Source of the DNA: Clostridia bacterium
Lineage (GTDB): Bacteria; Bacillota; Clostridia; Christensenellales; DTU072
Length of the DNA stretch: 40,376 nucleotides
Assembly: GCA_017533005.1 (NCBI GenBank)
Contig: JAFXIQ010000043.1
Location: forward strand, 1-40,376
Direction of reading: 5' to 3'
Shown here: positions 12,001 through 16,063 of the stretch, in pieces
Layout of the letters: each line of letters opens with the position of its first letter
Numbering within the stretch: the first letter of the stretch is position 1
Notes under the pieces: generated by a model
Database searches by the model: none
Seen by the model: only the letters and a program-made list of their open reading frames with translations
What the model was told of the DNA's origin: nothing
Program-made: the position numbers and the translations under genes

Positions 12001-12128
12001 AACTTAGGTAAAATTACTGCTGCAAGAACTACAGTTAAAACTGCAACTATTCCAACTACAAGAAAACTTAATCCAACTCTTCCACTCTTAGTGAAGTGTT
12101 TCGGGACGATGCGACGGTTTTTTAGCAT
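1..12128 (-). CDS. Giant secreted surface protein (Ig-like, InlB-type and GLUG repeats), 3' end outside window
   Basis: One open frame runs from an ATG at 12128 through the left edge, so at least 4042 residues are visible and the C-terminus is missing. I checked the frame near 12100, 9000, 6000, 3000 and 60 and it stays the same. Residues 1-18 are basic, 19-40 form a hydrophobic segment, and A44-P-A46 is a possible signal peptidase site. A bacterial Ig-like segment (about 50-120, with YSDGTSKQVAL) follows. A very long region to about residue 3400 holds repeated InlB/Flg_new-like and divergent 'bacterial repeat' modules (GY.F..W motifs; aromatic NG turns such as GYYISSVIINGSVI). From about residue 3420 (FDGVLNGNGHTIYGL) GLUG motifs dominate: VGGLVGYAED, IGGLVGLLNLGTV, VGGIVGYNAGTI, IGAIAGYNNRGTI. 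Families of this type are adhesins or cell-wall surface proteins; the ligand cannot be inferred. A Shine-Dalgarno (AGGAG) precedes the ATG. The cell-wall anchor, if any, lies outside the window. Confidence 0.9.
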   Translation of the reverse strand, partial: MLKNRRIVPKHFTKSGRVGLSFLVVGIVAVLTVVLAAVILPKFAPAEEEGSPVVTSVEVLNNGLISTEANLDSVFVLVKYSDGTSKQVALSEIDVVGLDLRETGEKQVILNYGGREDIVTYKVVDTLLECKYSVNEGGYIEGDATQKVIAGEDCTRVIAIPHEGYEFLRWSDGYPYASRQDLDVSKAIDVYATFAIKTFKVIFYLPDGTTVREQDVQYGGNATPPTEDESGMKIYGYKFKEWSVSYNNITEDTDIYPLYEEYYTDFYIDYTLDAENFPLGTSNAIPYYEKGQVASVNVTANPGRIFVGWSILDFNGNWEHFSVKGDNKIVKVAENKNIVFKTLRDKETDPYTLTFTPEDGVKEIRVKANFVYEESEIKFTMNNTTAFAPTIVEYGQPIGEKFDVEDLTKITQTGYKFLGWYDEKGALNEDGKPVLVTNETTFDRPTKLVAYLEKELYTVVFLKGDNEDVTFETFEDYDETIKGRVLRVYYQDTISSAVSGAYPTAIPTKANYDFKGWYLLGEGNIPTDRVIDKTYKIDSEIIYVYPVFEVKKVALVANFAGSGSIKYRVLDEEYSTPDNPVYIDTDITGKFEMAVTGTYLFRVTAGDGYSLVSLTDNGRDVVLENNSYYDVTVTNPVAGQDYVISATFTVASYTMNITNGNAISRGTITYNTEGESEIGRVTSTEENITARVEHGVSKNIEIIPEEGKYISSVIIDGVTESIPNQSTYCTIVLDNIDSNIAIIITYAEFRYTVTMPETLENGRYEVINPQIDYAKYSSPKIEIEAEEGYYISSVIINGSVINPYSTTDNYNVDGMKVNGKNVDITRVSAANADPRTTYYILSVQAITSNLDVEIEFSRLYYNISVEAEGTGTVSDAQVVYYGDKVSVTANTLDGYYVYGVVVNGDRMAFTGGIYASRMYEIENVYEDYDITFIFSIISYAVTFLPTSDANEGYSVVFEEETHSVHSGKTFVGLSSGANYDFNIIADEGYYITAVSYKANASEAINEDIAFNSKAHYFKLDNVLSDYTVTVTLEKITYNYDVYITNQGTSEFTVEESPVVGHISSTVFHGNTLEFIANPDVDKEIKIEAIHITNKAGTYTYTATSGYNTAIKEGQYYLNYVDGRGYILTVDRVKSDIDIYVSFTDKDTSGAPFTIETSTVNGEGGNITAAKTSNIVLGERVKISTSVNDGYVLKNLLINGVEYIDSLVNNELNIEVREHLKVVAVYSERIYKATVETVSNGKITASVATFNHGDTFKVKLSPDIGYAISGFKVTANGNERDLNYSPDALTGVYVYDVPTDVAVSDLTFSASFAPKKFELYIESEGEGTVSNYATHEIVDVYYGQLLEIGVQAKENHYISALYVNDVEINTNTLSEFEINTDINKIFAGVMRVNVTGNYKFKVVYAPNVYSVVVASNGKGEVAVQKTYVEDGVTQTTQFMNASELTLHANDVLQIRMLAEEGWHVSELFINGNEITSWKEGTASANNLQEKFFIIEEPVSGNVSIRVNFAVNEYKIKVNATNESENFAQYDLRPTDYGIVSISGHTADAENVYSGFIHGSNVKITLSPRTAKGYFVELFEIIYSDAENTTRILTDAVSANGGSYTIKGMYCDIQAVNVKFARYSYTYESTIVLEQMNSPYIPDNRVLSVKFTNPYAPNEEIKLVDGGKYEYGLNYVITTEPGKGYSRTGFTVNGEDSLKLIRSNRYSGIMSSNMSVVATYTIDVNTVKATSGEGGSYKIYDGNGSTLLWGTDVKVFASQEDAEAAGWQGLWVLPQYTTTTGVVWVTDEGISTTYGTELRFVARPNNTSNTNDDGDYYNDGYMVNSILLNGVPKNIDNGDLLTTTNHTVEGNTTYEVTFAMHRYNVSYATFTGGTASISDTEVLWGARTTITLRITLGYYLSEVLVNGSANGDMKAALSGETGGSFIMTNVVEDKEITFVLKHKEYDIIFAGDYNKEQTTTDGSVFKAISTAITNEGITSAESHTYSSEDGTIGLDGKVVARDEHGNYVGMRYADSLSIYLTLPVGYDFASIEITMNDVNGIKTYLVRNASELTPDDGSGVRAYKIASVTGEIGINVSYEIKKYTIVYDSNSNGNFYNFPSTISHHDTISFDLYANYGYYLRSFTINDREVVTTSSKNNNAYVYTTDIINGTNTIKLKVDDELINGNQEKRIIVSAVFESLYFDVNVFVKDVSEINPMQNADGLLKVSVLNDRLYYDASENIVFNHDMKEGYSITNLMVSNMPKGSYNANTQIIIQNPSKIKEYSTPATGWIIDILDFHNNSLDTLYVYYEVAIDRHTSTMSYLNIESVDGNNVGRVIGSSIYYNTTKVYSDGAQMTSPHNYGVVATYQTSISSGYDNSYMFAGYQESINGEWKYVVNGENGITLTNEGRKMEYSITSDRVFRAVFFKLYKVVVEIHPEYKYIQGSFVNGNVNMMQYRQYASLTANAYYYADKANNVILPNVPNATETLLDADGDVANGAYTYYVPSGAQLWLNARDAYNNTNTNPTMSYSYWKANAVGGKFSQVETEFGLGKSKTKEYEGDKVVKDEHVYAYCMNKISLSFLKETVGSNTASEGGEISVQVGMYDANASNGGVNFTRVDIDKTNSLRVDPNTTVRITVTPNENFRFESISELIALSYPDVNGYKQYTTSYRDYTTSPDGRTNVVYYDENGLKISNINTYNGRISKVELYLVAIDENAIIKVKFWKQVEVSSSISLITDENWDMNSNTNWIPKFDEENSSVDGVYDYNDVLNYDISLYNVSDYWMKNYQFVGYVINGINKHKGLTSYMYPSSYSARFIINDLDGLTNGVTIDKDHAKIENSDEEREFYSVKVVALFVPVYNVVVENEYLYSDGTESIYLDPSRISYKATTYDNEGMNYRLSSGVVEAKTTAGDETYNAFKVLGKINSFEEYNTWRDNEIQLSWQAVEGYKFLSWQYLARVYNSSTRNYEYKWQNIPMANATNANFSLRLGELFGASYMAHLNGRSENVLIPNGYAFNINENGVEREIQAIRIRPSFQRQENVTIVRRVATVDENSCVEDVPADVDINPQIVGASAASANFDFYSVVTLNHANKSGYEFAGWYIADASDTDSTDEEYLKYGMKLTHTNELSDELHKEEIGKSGEYISYYIDKDTGRLKLRLDHSYIVYANYIRIYTLTVYTTNASGNSPLLVNSTPLIKYATSGTFNQPDATYAYSRTVQVTARVGSEFIFSLTTDGTDYDDKYEVFKSTSIKAKGSSAELWAVGGGGDADNLNTNDVARGLKADSTETDINGAQFSLKATAEKTMTISFSSTGILNIKDMYYGSSVQLPSDLAEILGLGNNNSISDANPDVTNGNSTEIDGQTSIRVPIVPTMGYDGAVQGDYATILSIYANKALTSSTYAYGINFAGNSITSKEQTIHIFGANSPSGADYPFAYGGTTSAGIGSSDNPFKITSMAHLRNINALYVGNGNTLTFSNGVVNFQLEEDINLSNGDEALLAPLCSTGNGFDGVLNGNGHTIYGLRLSGSDYLGLFAKINGFTKDDVIGGVITNLVIGGVNLSGENYVGFLAGYAKGAQITDVTTSTNNEYLQVGTQIQGLNYVGGLVGYAEDNTRIQRSSVTRYSITAENEEKFTLNKGALVGNLGGAGGIAGVVFNSEIYQCYTDSVEVTSTVGAGGLVGMAGSTYDESIGYWNVVMESYAISPNVSSDYNMYYIGGLVGLLNLGTVSSSYVMGDFEVHSAYSESAFNDINDSIALSYGGGAIVGLNTGTIDSCSTNSTSASINTITLTGSVLGGIVGINYGAGVVIETTVNKTKFFTLREDMGTYYSSGIYGVHVGYNGGSAKVYNATTNVTGVSEGNLFTTGVNVYEISPIGLDDAIARDKYYNANRKSNISEPECYTVEHADASKLYVGGIVGYNAGTIMGSSFNAGIIINRRSNNEAANLTAIGAIAGYNNRGTIDSTIYGNFEGVPRPQPATVGGLIGSFKFVNMNVTPKVSGKFADYIGGVAGYSNGTIIGYSTTNDSVSVKTKYVATNSVVDYTKNAEEEQNGSGYKVLQIKLVAVQIGN

Positions 12129-12160
12129 AAATTGACAGGTCTCCTAGCTATATTTACTAT

Positions 12161-12193
12161 AAAAAGCGCGTGCACAATTTAATATGCACGCGC
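12161..12193 (-). terminator. Intrinsic terminator after the glmM-glmU fusion gene
   Basis: On the minus strand a perfect 9-bp stem (GCGCGTGCA / TGCACGCGC, loop of 10) is followed by TTTTT. It lies between the fusion gene's stop and the giant gene. Its 5' arm overlaps the predicted start point of the promoter at 12196-12224, so it could also act on the giant gene's leader. Confidence 0.75.
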
Positions 12194-12195
12194 AA

Positions 12196-12224
12196 ATTAT
12201 ATATTATATAGTGCGCGCAAGCAA
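12196..12224 (-). promoter_or_regulatory. Probable promoter of the giant surface protein gene
   Basis: On the minus strand TTGCTT (12224-12219), a 17-base spacer and TATAAT (12201-12196). The expected start (about 12189) falls inside the 5' arm of the hairpin at 12166-12193. The spacer carries GCGCGC, one of several alternating purine-pyrimidine tracts here. Confidence 0.6.
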
Positions 12225-12270
12225 GATTATTTACTATGAATTTACCACGCGCGCAATAATTAGAGAGCCG

Positions 12271-14253
12271 TTACGGCTTTTTCCACTCCGTTTTTACCAC
12301 CTGTCTTGCTCTTGCAATACTCAAAGCTCCCGACGGAACGTCATCGGTAATAGTGCTTCCGGCGCCAATATACGCATTGTCGCCGACAATAATTGGTGCA
12401 ACCAAATTGGTATTTGCACCGATAAAAACTCCACTACCAACTCTCGTTCGTTGTTTGATTTTTCCGTTGTAATTCGCAAACACCGTACCACACCCCACGT
12501 TAGTTCCTGCACCCACTTCAGCATCTCCAACGTAAGACAAATGCGCTACTTTAACTCCGTCTAAAAGCGTAGCGTTCTTAATCTCTACAAAGTCGCCTAC
12601 CCTACAATTATTACCGACGTTCGCACCTTTTCTTAAGTATGCAAACGGTCCTATCGTACTATTATTTTTCACTTTAGCAAACGACACGCAACTTGCTCTT
12701 ATCTCACAGTTGTCACCTATCTCGCTATTCTCTATTTGCGAATATGATTGCACCCGAACGTTATCTCCTATAACGCTAGAAGTTATCACGTTCATAGGAT
12801 ATATTACGCTCCCTTTGCCTATTTTTACGTTGTCATCGACGTAGATAGTATAGGGGTCGATTATAACTACTCCCGCCTTTACGTATTGTTTAAGCAAATC
12901 AGGGCGCGATTGCAAATTGCGAATATTAGGTACGCTAAATACGTTGTTTTGGTTTCCCAAATAACTCATTTCTTGTTTGATTATTGATTTAATATCACTG
13001 CTTATTTCTTCAATAATCGGGCTATATTCGCCTTCACACATTATACGAATTTTGTTCTCCGTACCACTAGCTCGCACTACTATTCTATTGTTAGTTTTTG
13101 CACTTATCATCTCTACGTAAGCGGGGATTTCATGACTAGCTAAAAAGGCTTCTTTTTCTTCCTTACTCACGCTAAAATCTCTAGTATAACGTGGATATTT
13201 CTTAATATCGTATAAAATTTCGTATATTCCCAACTTCGCTATTATGGAAAGTATGACCGCAACTAACAACCCGTCTCCGGTATTTTGATAGGGTTTAATT
13301 ATTATATGCCCGGAATTTTCTCCACCTATTTTTGCAGACAAATCTTCCATTCTTTCTATAACAAACTTGTCGCCAACGTCTACTCGCACAAAATTTATTC
13401 CCTTACTTACGAGCGCTTCTTCCACACCCCTACCACTCATAATAGTACCGACAACGTTATCGATAGAAACAGCACAAAACTCACTTAAATACCTAGTTAT
13501 CACGTAAATCACGTCATCTCCGTCGTATACAACGCCATTTTTAACAACCATTATTCTATCTCCGTCGCCGTCAAAAGAAAAGGCTATATCGTAATCCATC
13601 GTTTTACATTCTTCTAATATTCTTTTAACGTGAGTCGCTCCCGAATTAACGTTAATGTTCTCGCCACTAACGTCACAACAAATAGCGGTAACTTCTGCTC
13701 CTAAAGCCTTGAAAAGTTTCTGCGCGATAAGTGAAGTTGCACCATTAGCAGTATCCATTACCACTTTTAAGCCCCTTAAATTGGCTGTAAATTGATTTTT
13801 TACGTAGCTGACGTAATTATTCTCGATATCCTTAAAAACGGCATTTACGGGCTTATAGGCGCGTATACGCGCGTTTTCAAGAGCTTTTTCAATCATAACT
13901 TCCGTTTCCGTAGATATTTTTGCGCCGTTCCCATTAAAAAACTTGATTCCGTTATACTCGGGAGCGTTGTGAGAAGCAGATATCATAATTCCAACGTCGG
14001 CTTCCAGTTCCCTTGTTGCATAAGCAAGTATCGGCGTTGCAGTCATTCCCACAACCGTAGTTTCAACGTCACAGGACGCTAGCGCCGACAAAACGTGCTC
14101 TTCTATTGTTTTCCCCGACACTCTAGTGTCTCGAGCTACTACGGCTTTTTTAACGTTTAAAACTTCACAAGTTGCCGTTATGGCTTTTGATACGAATTCT
14201 TTAGTAAAAATATCACTCTTTCCCCTAATTCCGTCTGTGCCAAAATATTTCAT
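12271..14253 (-). CDS. Fused phosphoglucosamine mutase and GlmU-type glucosamine-1-phosphate acetyltransferase
   Basis: This is a 660-aa fusion. Residues 1 to about 430 are GlmM, which converts glucosamine-6-P to glucosamine-1-P: FGTDGIRG at 4-11, catalytic serine loop ISASHN (Ser94), metal loop DGDGDR (228-233), sugar loop GGENSGH (310-316), phosphate loop RASGTEN (394-400). Residues about 443-660 match the C-terminal half of GlmU, with the linker helix (NLQSRPDLLKQYVKAG), left-handed beta-helix hexapeptides, and the HLSYVGDAEVG motif with the catalytic His571. That half acetylates glucosamine-1-P. The GlmU N-terminal uridylyltransferase half is absent, so one polypeptide should take GlcN-6-P to GlcNAc-1-P but not to UDP-GlcNAc. 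The start is the ATG at 14253, which begins the family-typical MKYFGTDGIRG and has GGGAG just upstream; the further upstream in-frame ATG lies in the mtnN terminator. In GlmM the usual SASHNP is SASHNA here. It is co-directional with mtnN. Confidence 0.93.
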   Translation of the reverse strand: MKYFGTDGIRGKSDIFTKEFVSKAITATCEVLNVKKAVVARDTRVSGKTIEEHVLSALASCDVETTVVGMTATPILAYATRELEADVGIMISASHNAPEYNGIKFFNGNGAKISTETEVMIEKALENARIRAYKPVNAVFKDIENNYVSYVKNQFTANLRGLKVVMDTANGATSLIAQKLFKALGAEVTAICCDVSGENINVNSGATHVKRILEECKTMDYDIAFSFDGDGDRIMVVKNGVVYDGDDVIYVITRYLSEFCAVSIDNVVGTIMSGRGVEEALVSKGINFVRVDVGDKFVIERMEDLSAKIGGENSGHIIIKPYQNTGDGLLVAVILSIIAKLGIYEILYDIKKYPRYTRDFSVSKEEKEAFLASHEIPAYVEMISAKTNNRIVVRASGTENKIRIMCEGEYSPIIEEISSDIKSIIKQEMSYLGNQNNVFSVPNIRNLQSRPDLLKQYVKAGVVIIDPYTIYVDDNVKIGKGSVIYPMNVITSSVIGDNVRVQSYSQIENSEIGDNCEIRASCVSFAKVKNNSTIGPFAYLRKGANVGNNCRVGDFVEIKNATLLDGVKVAHLSYVGDAEVGAGTNVGCGTVFANYNGKIKQRTRVGSGVFIGANTNLVAPIIVGDNAYIGAGSTITDDVPSGALSIARARQVVKTEWKKP

Positions 14254-14278
14254 ACCACTCCCGTTACGCCATTGTATG

Positions 14279-14309
14279 CAAAAAGGCTGTGCTTGTTGCA
14301 CAGCCTTTT
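14279..14309 (-). terminator. Intrinsic terminator after mtnN
   Basis: A perfect inverted repeat (AAAAGGCTGTGC, five-base loop, GCACAGCCTTTT) sits between the mtnN stop and the glmM-glmU start. On the minus strand it ends in TTTTT. It may attenuate rather than fully stop transcription into the fusion gene, for which I see no clear separate promoter. Confidence 0.8.
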
Positions 14310-14327
14310 AAATTTTGCTTGTTGTTT

Positions 14328-14999
14328 TTACAGTTGAGCGATAGCGCTCATAACTACCTGCGAATTAATTTCCGTTGCTTTGATGCAAAGGTCGTTGTAT
14401 GAAATTTGTGCATCATCACCACCATCGTCGCTGATAACGCGAATAATACCGAACGGAACACCCGACATATATGCGACTTGTGCAACGGCGCCACTCTCCA
14501 TATCACAAGCGATTGCATCAAAAGTATCTATTATTTCCTTTACTCTTTTTGCATCTGCGATAAATTGGTCGCCACAAGCAACTACGCCACGGATAGGTTC
14601 TTCTACGCCACTAGCGAGAAGATTAGAGAGCTTTTCATCACAATTTATATTGATGACTCCAACTCCACTTATGTAGCCTACTGGGTCTCCTAGAGGCGAA
14701 GTATCCATATCGTGTTGAACAACCGAAGTGCCTATAACAACTCCCAAAGGTTTAACTCTACCTAGTCCCCCTGCTATGCCTGTATTGATAACAAAAGACG
14801 GTTGAAATTCCCTAATAAGAATAGTCGTAGTGTAACTCGCGTTAATTTTGCCTATTCCCGCAAGCGCAACTACTACGTCTTTGTCGGCGAGCTTACCCGC
14901 CGTAAAACGTTTGCCACCTATAGTTTCTACAGAAACGTTTGACATTTTAGCGTAAATGGCAGACGCTTCCGACTCCATGGCTACTATTATTCCTATCAC
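14328..14999 (-). CDS. mtnN: 5'-methylthioadenosine/S-adenosylhomocysteine nucleosidase
   Basis: This 223-aa protein has the family's usual length. It hydrolyses the glycosidic bond of methylthioadenosine and S-adenosylhomocysteine, releasing adenine, and so recycles products of SAM use. Motifs seen are GIIVAMESEA at the N-terminus (E11 aligns with the general acid of the family), NTGIAGGLG, CDMESGAVAQVAY (substrate-ribose Met-Glu) and RVISDDGGDDA, whose first Asp after Ser aligns with the catalytic Asp. The start is GTG at 14999, chosen because AGGAG lies 6-7 bases upstream and the N-terminal beta strand is needed. The upstream 331-aa gene stops 2 bases before it, within this ribosome-binding region, so translation is probably coupled. 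It is followed by a strong terminator. Confidence 0.95.
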   Translation of the reverse strand: MIGIIVAMESEASAIYAKMSNVSVETIGGKRFTAGKLADKDVVVALAGIGKINASYTTTILIREFQPSFVINTGIAGGLGRVKPLGVVIGTSVVQHDMDTSPLGDPVGYISGVGVININCDEKLSNLLASGVEEPIRGVVACGDQFIADAKRVKEIIDTFDAIACDMESGAVAQVAYMSGVPFGIIRVISDDGGDDAQISYNDLCIKATEINSQVVMSAIAQL

Positions 15000-15001
15000 G
15001 A

Positions 15002-15997
15002 TTATGCTCCTAGATTTTCGTTTGTGTTGGTTATCAAAGTGATTTTATGTTCACTAATACCACTTGCGCCTAGAGTTTTAGTAACGACTACGTTGTCAGT
15101 GTCAACCGTAGCAGTACCTACTCTGCCTAGATTTTTAATAATGCTTGAAAATGCTTCTCCGATTGTTTTGTTGACTTGATTTTGTCCGTTTCCTTCTATG
15201 CTTTCGCCAGTTTGTTCTTCTGCCTTTTCGCCTAATACCTTGAAAATAGCATCTGCTATTTGTGATTCAGCATCGTTTATGCGAATGCTTTCGCCGGTTA
15301 CAACCACGTATCCATTAGCATCAGCCGTAATAGCAGAATAGCTAACAATAAAGATTTTCTCAGGGATTGGGATAATGCTTGCAAGACCACCAACCGCGCC
15401 TTCTACTTCTGCTTTGATAGAAGATATGTCCATTGATGCAACGATACGAAGTTTAGCATCGGCACCAGTACCAGTTATGGTAACCTCTTCCATCTTTGCT
15501 TTAAGTTCTCTTAAAAATTCAACGCTGTCTTCTGATTCGGCATTTTCTTCGCCAGCTTTCATTCCACCTACTATCATTTGATTGAATATGTAAGCAAGCG
15601 TAGTATCGCTATAGCTAATTAAGTATTCTTTATCATAGACAACAGGGTCTGTAACGATGGTCGTGTAATCGGGTTTACCGTTTTTGTCCTTCGCGATGTT
15701 ACTGTTCTCAAGATTGCTCGTTGAATTCGTTGCTTCCGTCTCCTCTACGTACGGGTTTGTAACGATTTCTGCTTCATTAGGTTTAAGCATTGATTTTAGT
15801 AGTTTAAATACTTCTATAAGCTTGATATCAGCTAATCCTAAGTCTCTCAACGTTTTCCCATCAAACAACTCAATATCTGCAAAACCTAGCTTATCCGGCG
15901 TCATATTAACTAGAATAGCACCAACGGCTACTATCACTACTATGACTATTAGTAAACTTATTAAAAGTCTGCCTATGCAACCTATTCCTTTTGCCAT
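15002..15997 (-). CDS. Membrane-anchored exported protein of unknown function
   Basis: This 331-aa protein matches no family I recognise. Residues 10-31 form one strongly hydrophobic helix (LLISLLIVIVVIVAVGAIL) after a short basic start, so it is an exported or N-terminally anchored protein. The next 40 residues repeat the pattern 'LGFADIEL...LGLADIKL'. Residues about 75-110 are polar and low complexity, rich in Asn, Thr and Glu. The rest (about 120-331) is an alternating alpha/beta sequence with Val-Thr-rich strands and no visible catalytic motif. GGAGG sits 9 bases before the ATG and a strong promoter lies just upstream at 16032-16060. It is first in a co-directional set with mtnN and the glmM-glmU fusion, overlapping the mtnN ribosome binding site. 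A cell-envelope role is inference only. Confidence 0.85.
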   Translation of the reverse strand: MAKGIGCIGRLLISLLIVIVVIVAVGAILVNMTPDKLGFADIELFDGKTLRDLGLADIKLIEVFKLLKSMLKPNEAEIVTNPYVEETEATNSTSNLENSNIAKDKNGKPDYTTIVTDPVVYDKEYLISYSDTTLAYIFNQMIVGGMKAGEENAESEDSVEFLRELKAKMEEVTITGTGADAKLRIVASMDISSIKAEVEGAVGGLASIIPIPEKIFIVSYSAITADANGYVVVTGESIRINDAESQIADAIFKVLGEKAEEQTGESIEGNGQNQVNKTIGEAFSSIIKNLGRVGTATVDTDNVVVTKTLGASGISEHKITLITNTNENLGA

Positions 15998-16031
15998 AAT
16001 TTTTTCCTCCTATAAATTATTCGGCAGTTTT

Positions 16032-16060
16032 ATTATCCACGTGTTTTACACATTTGTCAA
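16032..16060 (-). promoter_or_regulatory. Promoter of the 331-aa protein / mtnN / glmM-glmU set, with a dyad in the spacer
   Basis: On the minus strand TTGACA (16060-16055), a 17-base spacer and GATAAT (16037-16032). The spacer contains the inverted repeat GTGT-TTT-ACAC (16041-16051), a possible operator. It begins only a few bases after the stop codon of the 865-aa gene, so this set can be transcribed separately from the paralogue pair upstream. Confidence 0.75.
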
Positions 16061-16063
16061 CAC

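Noticed and set aside
14254-14301. In-frame ATG at 14301 giving 16 extra residues to the GlmM-GlmU fusion
   Set aside because: It falls inside the mtnN terminator hairpin, and the ATG at 14253 starts the conserved family N-terminus and has a Shine-Dalgarno.
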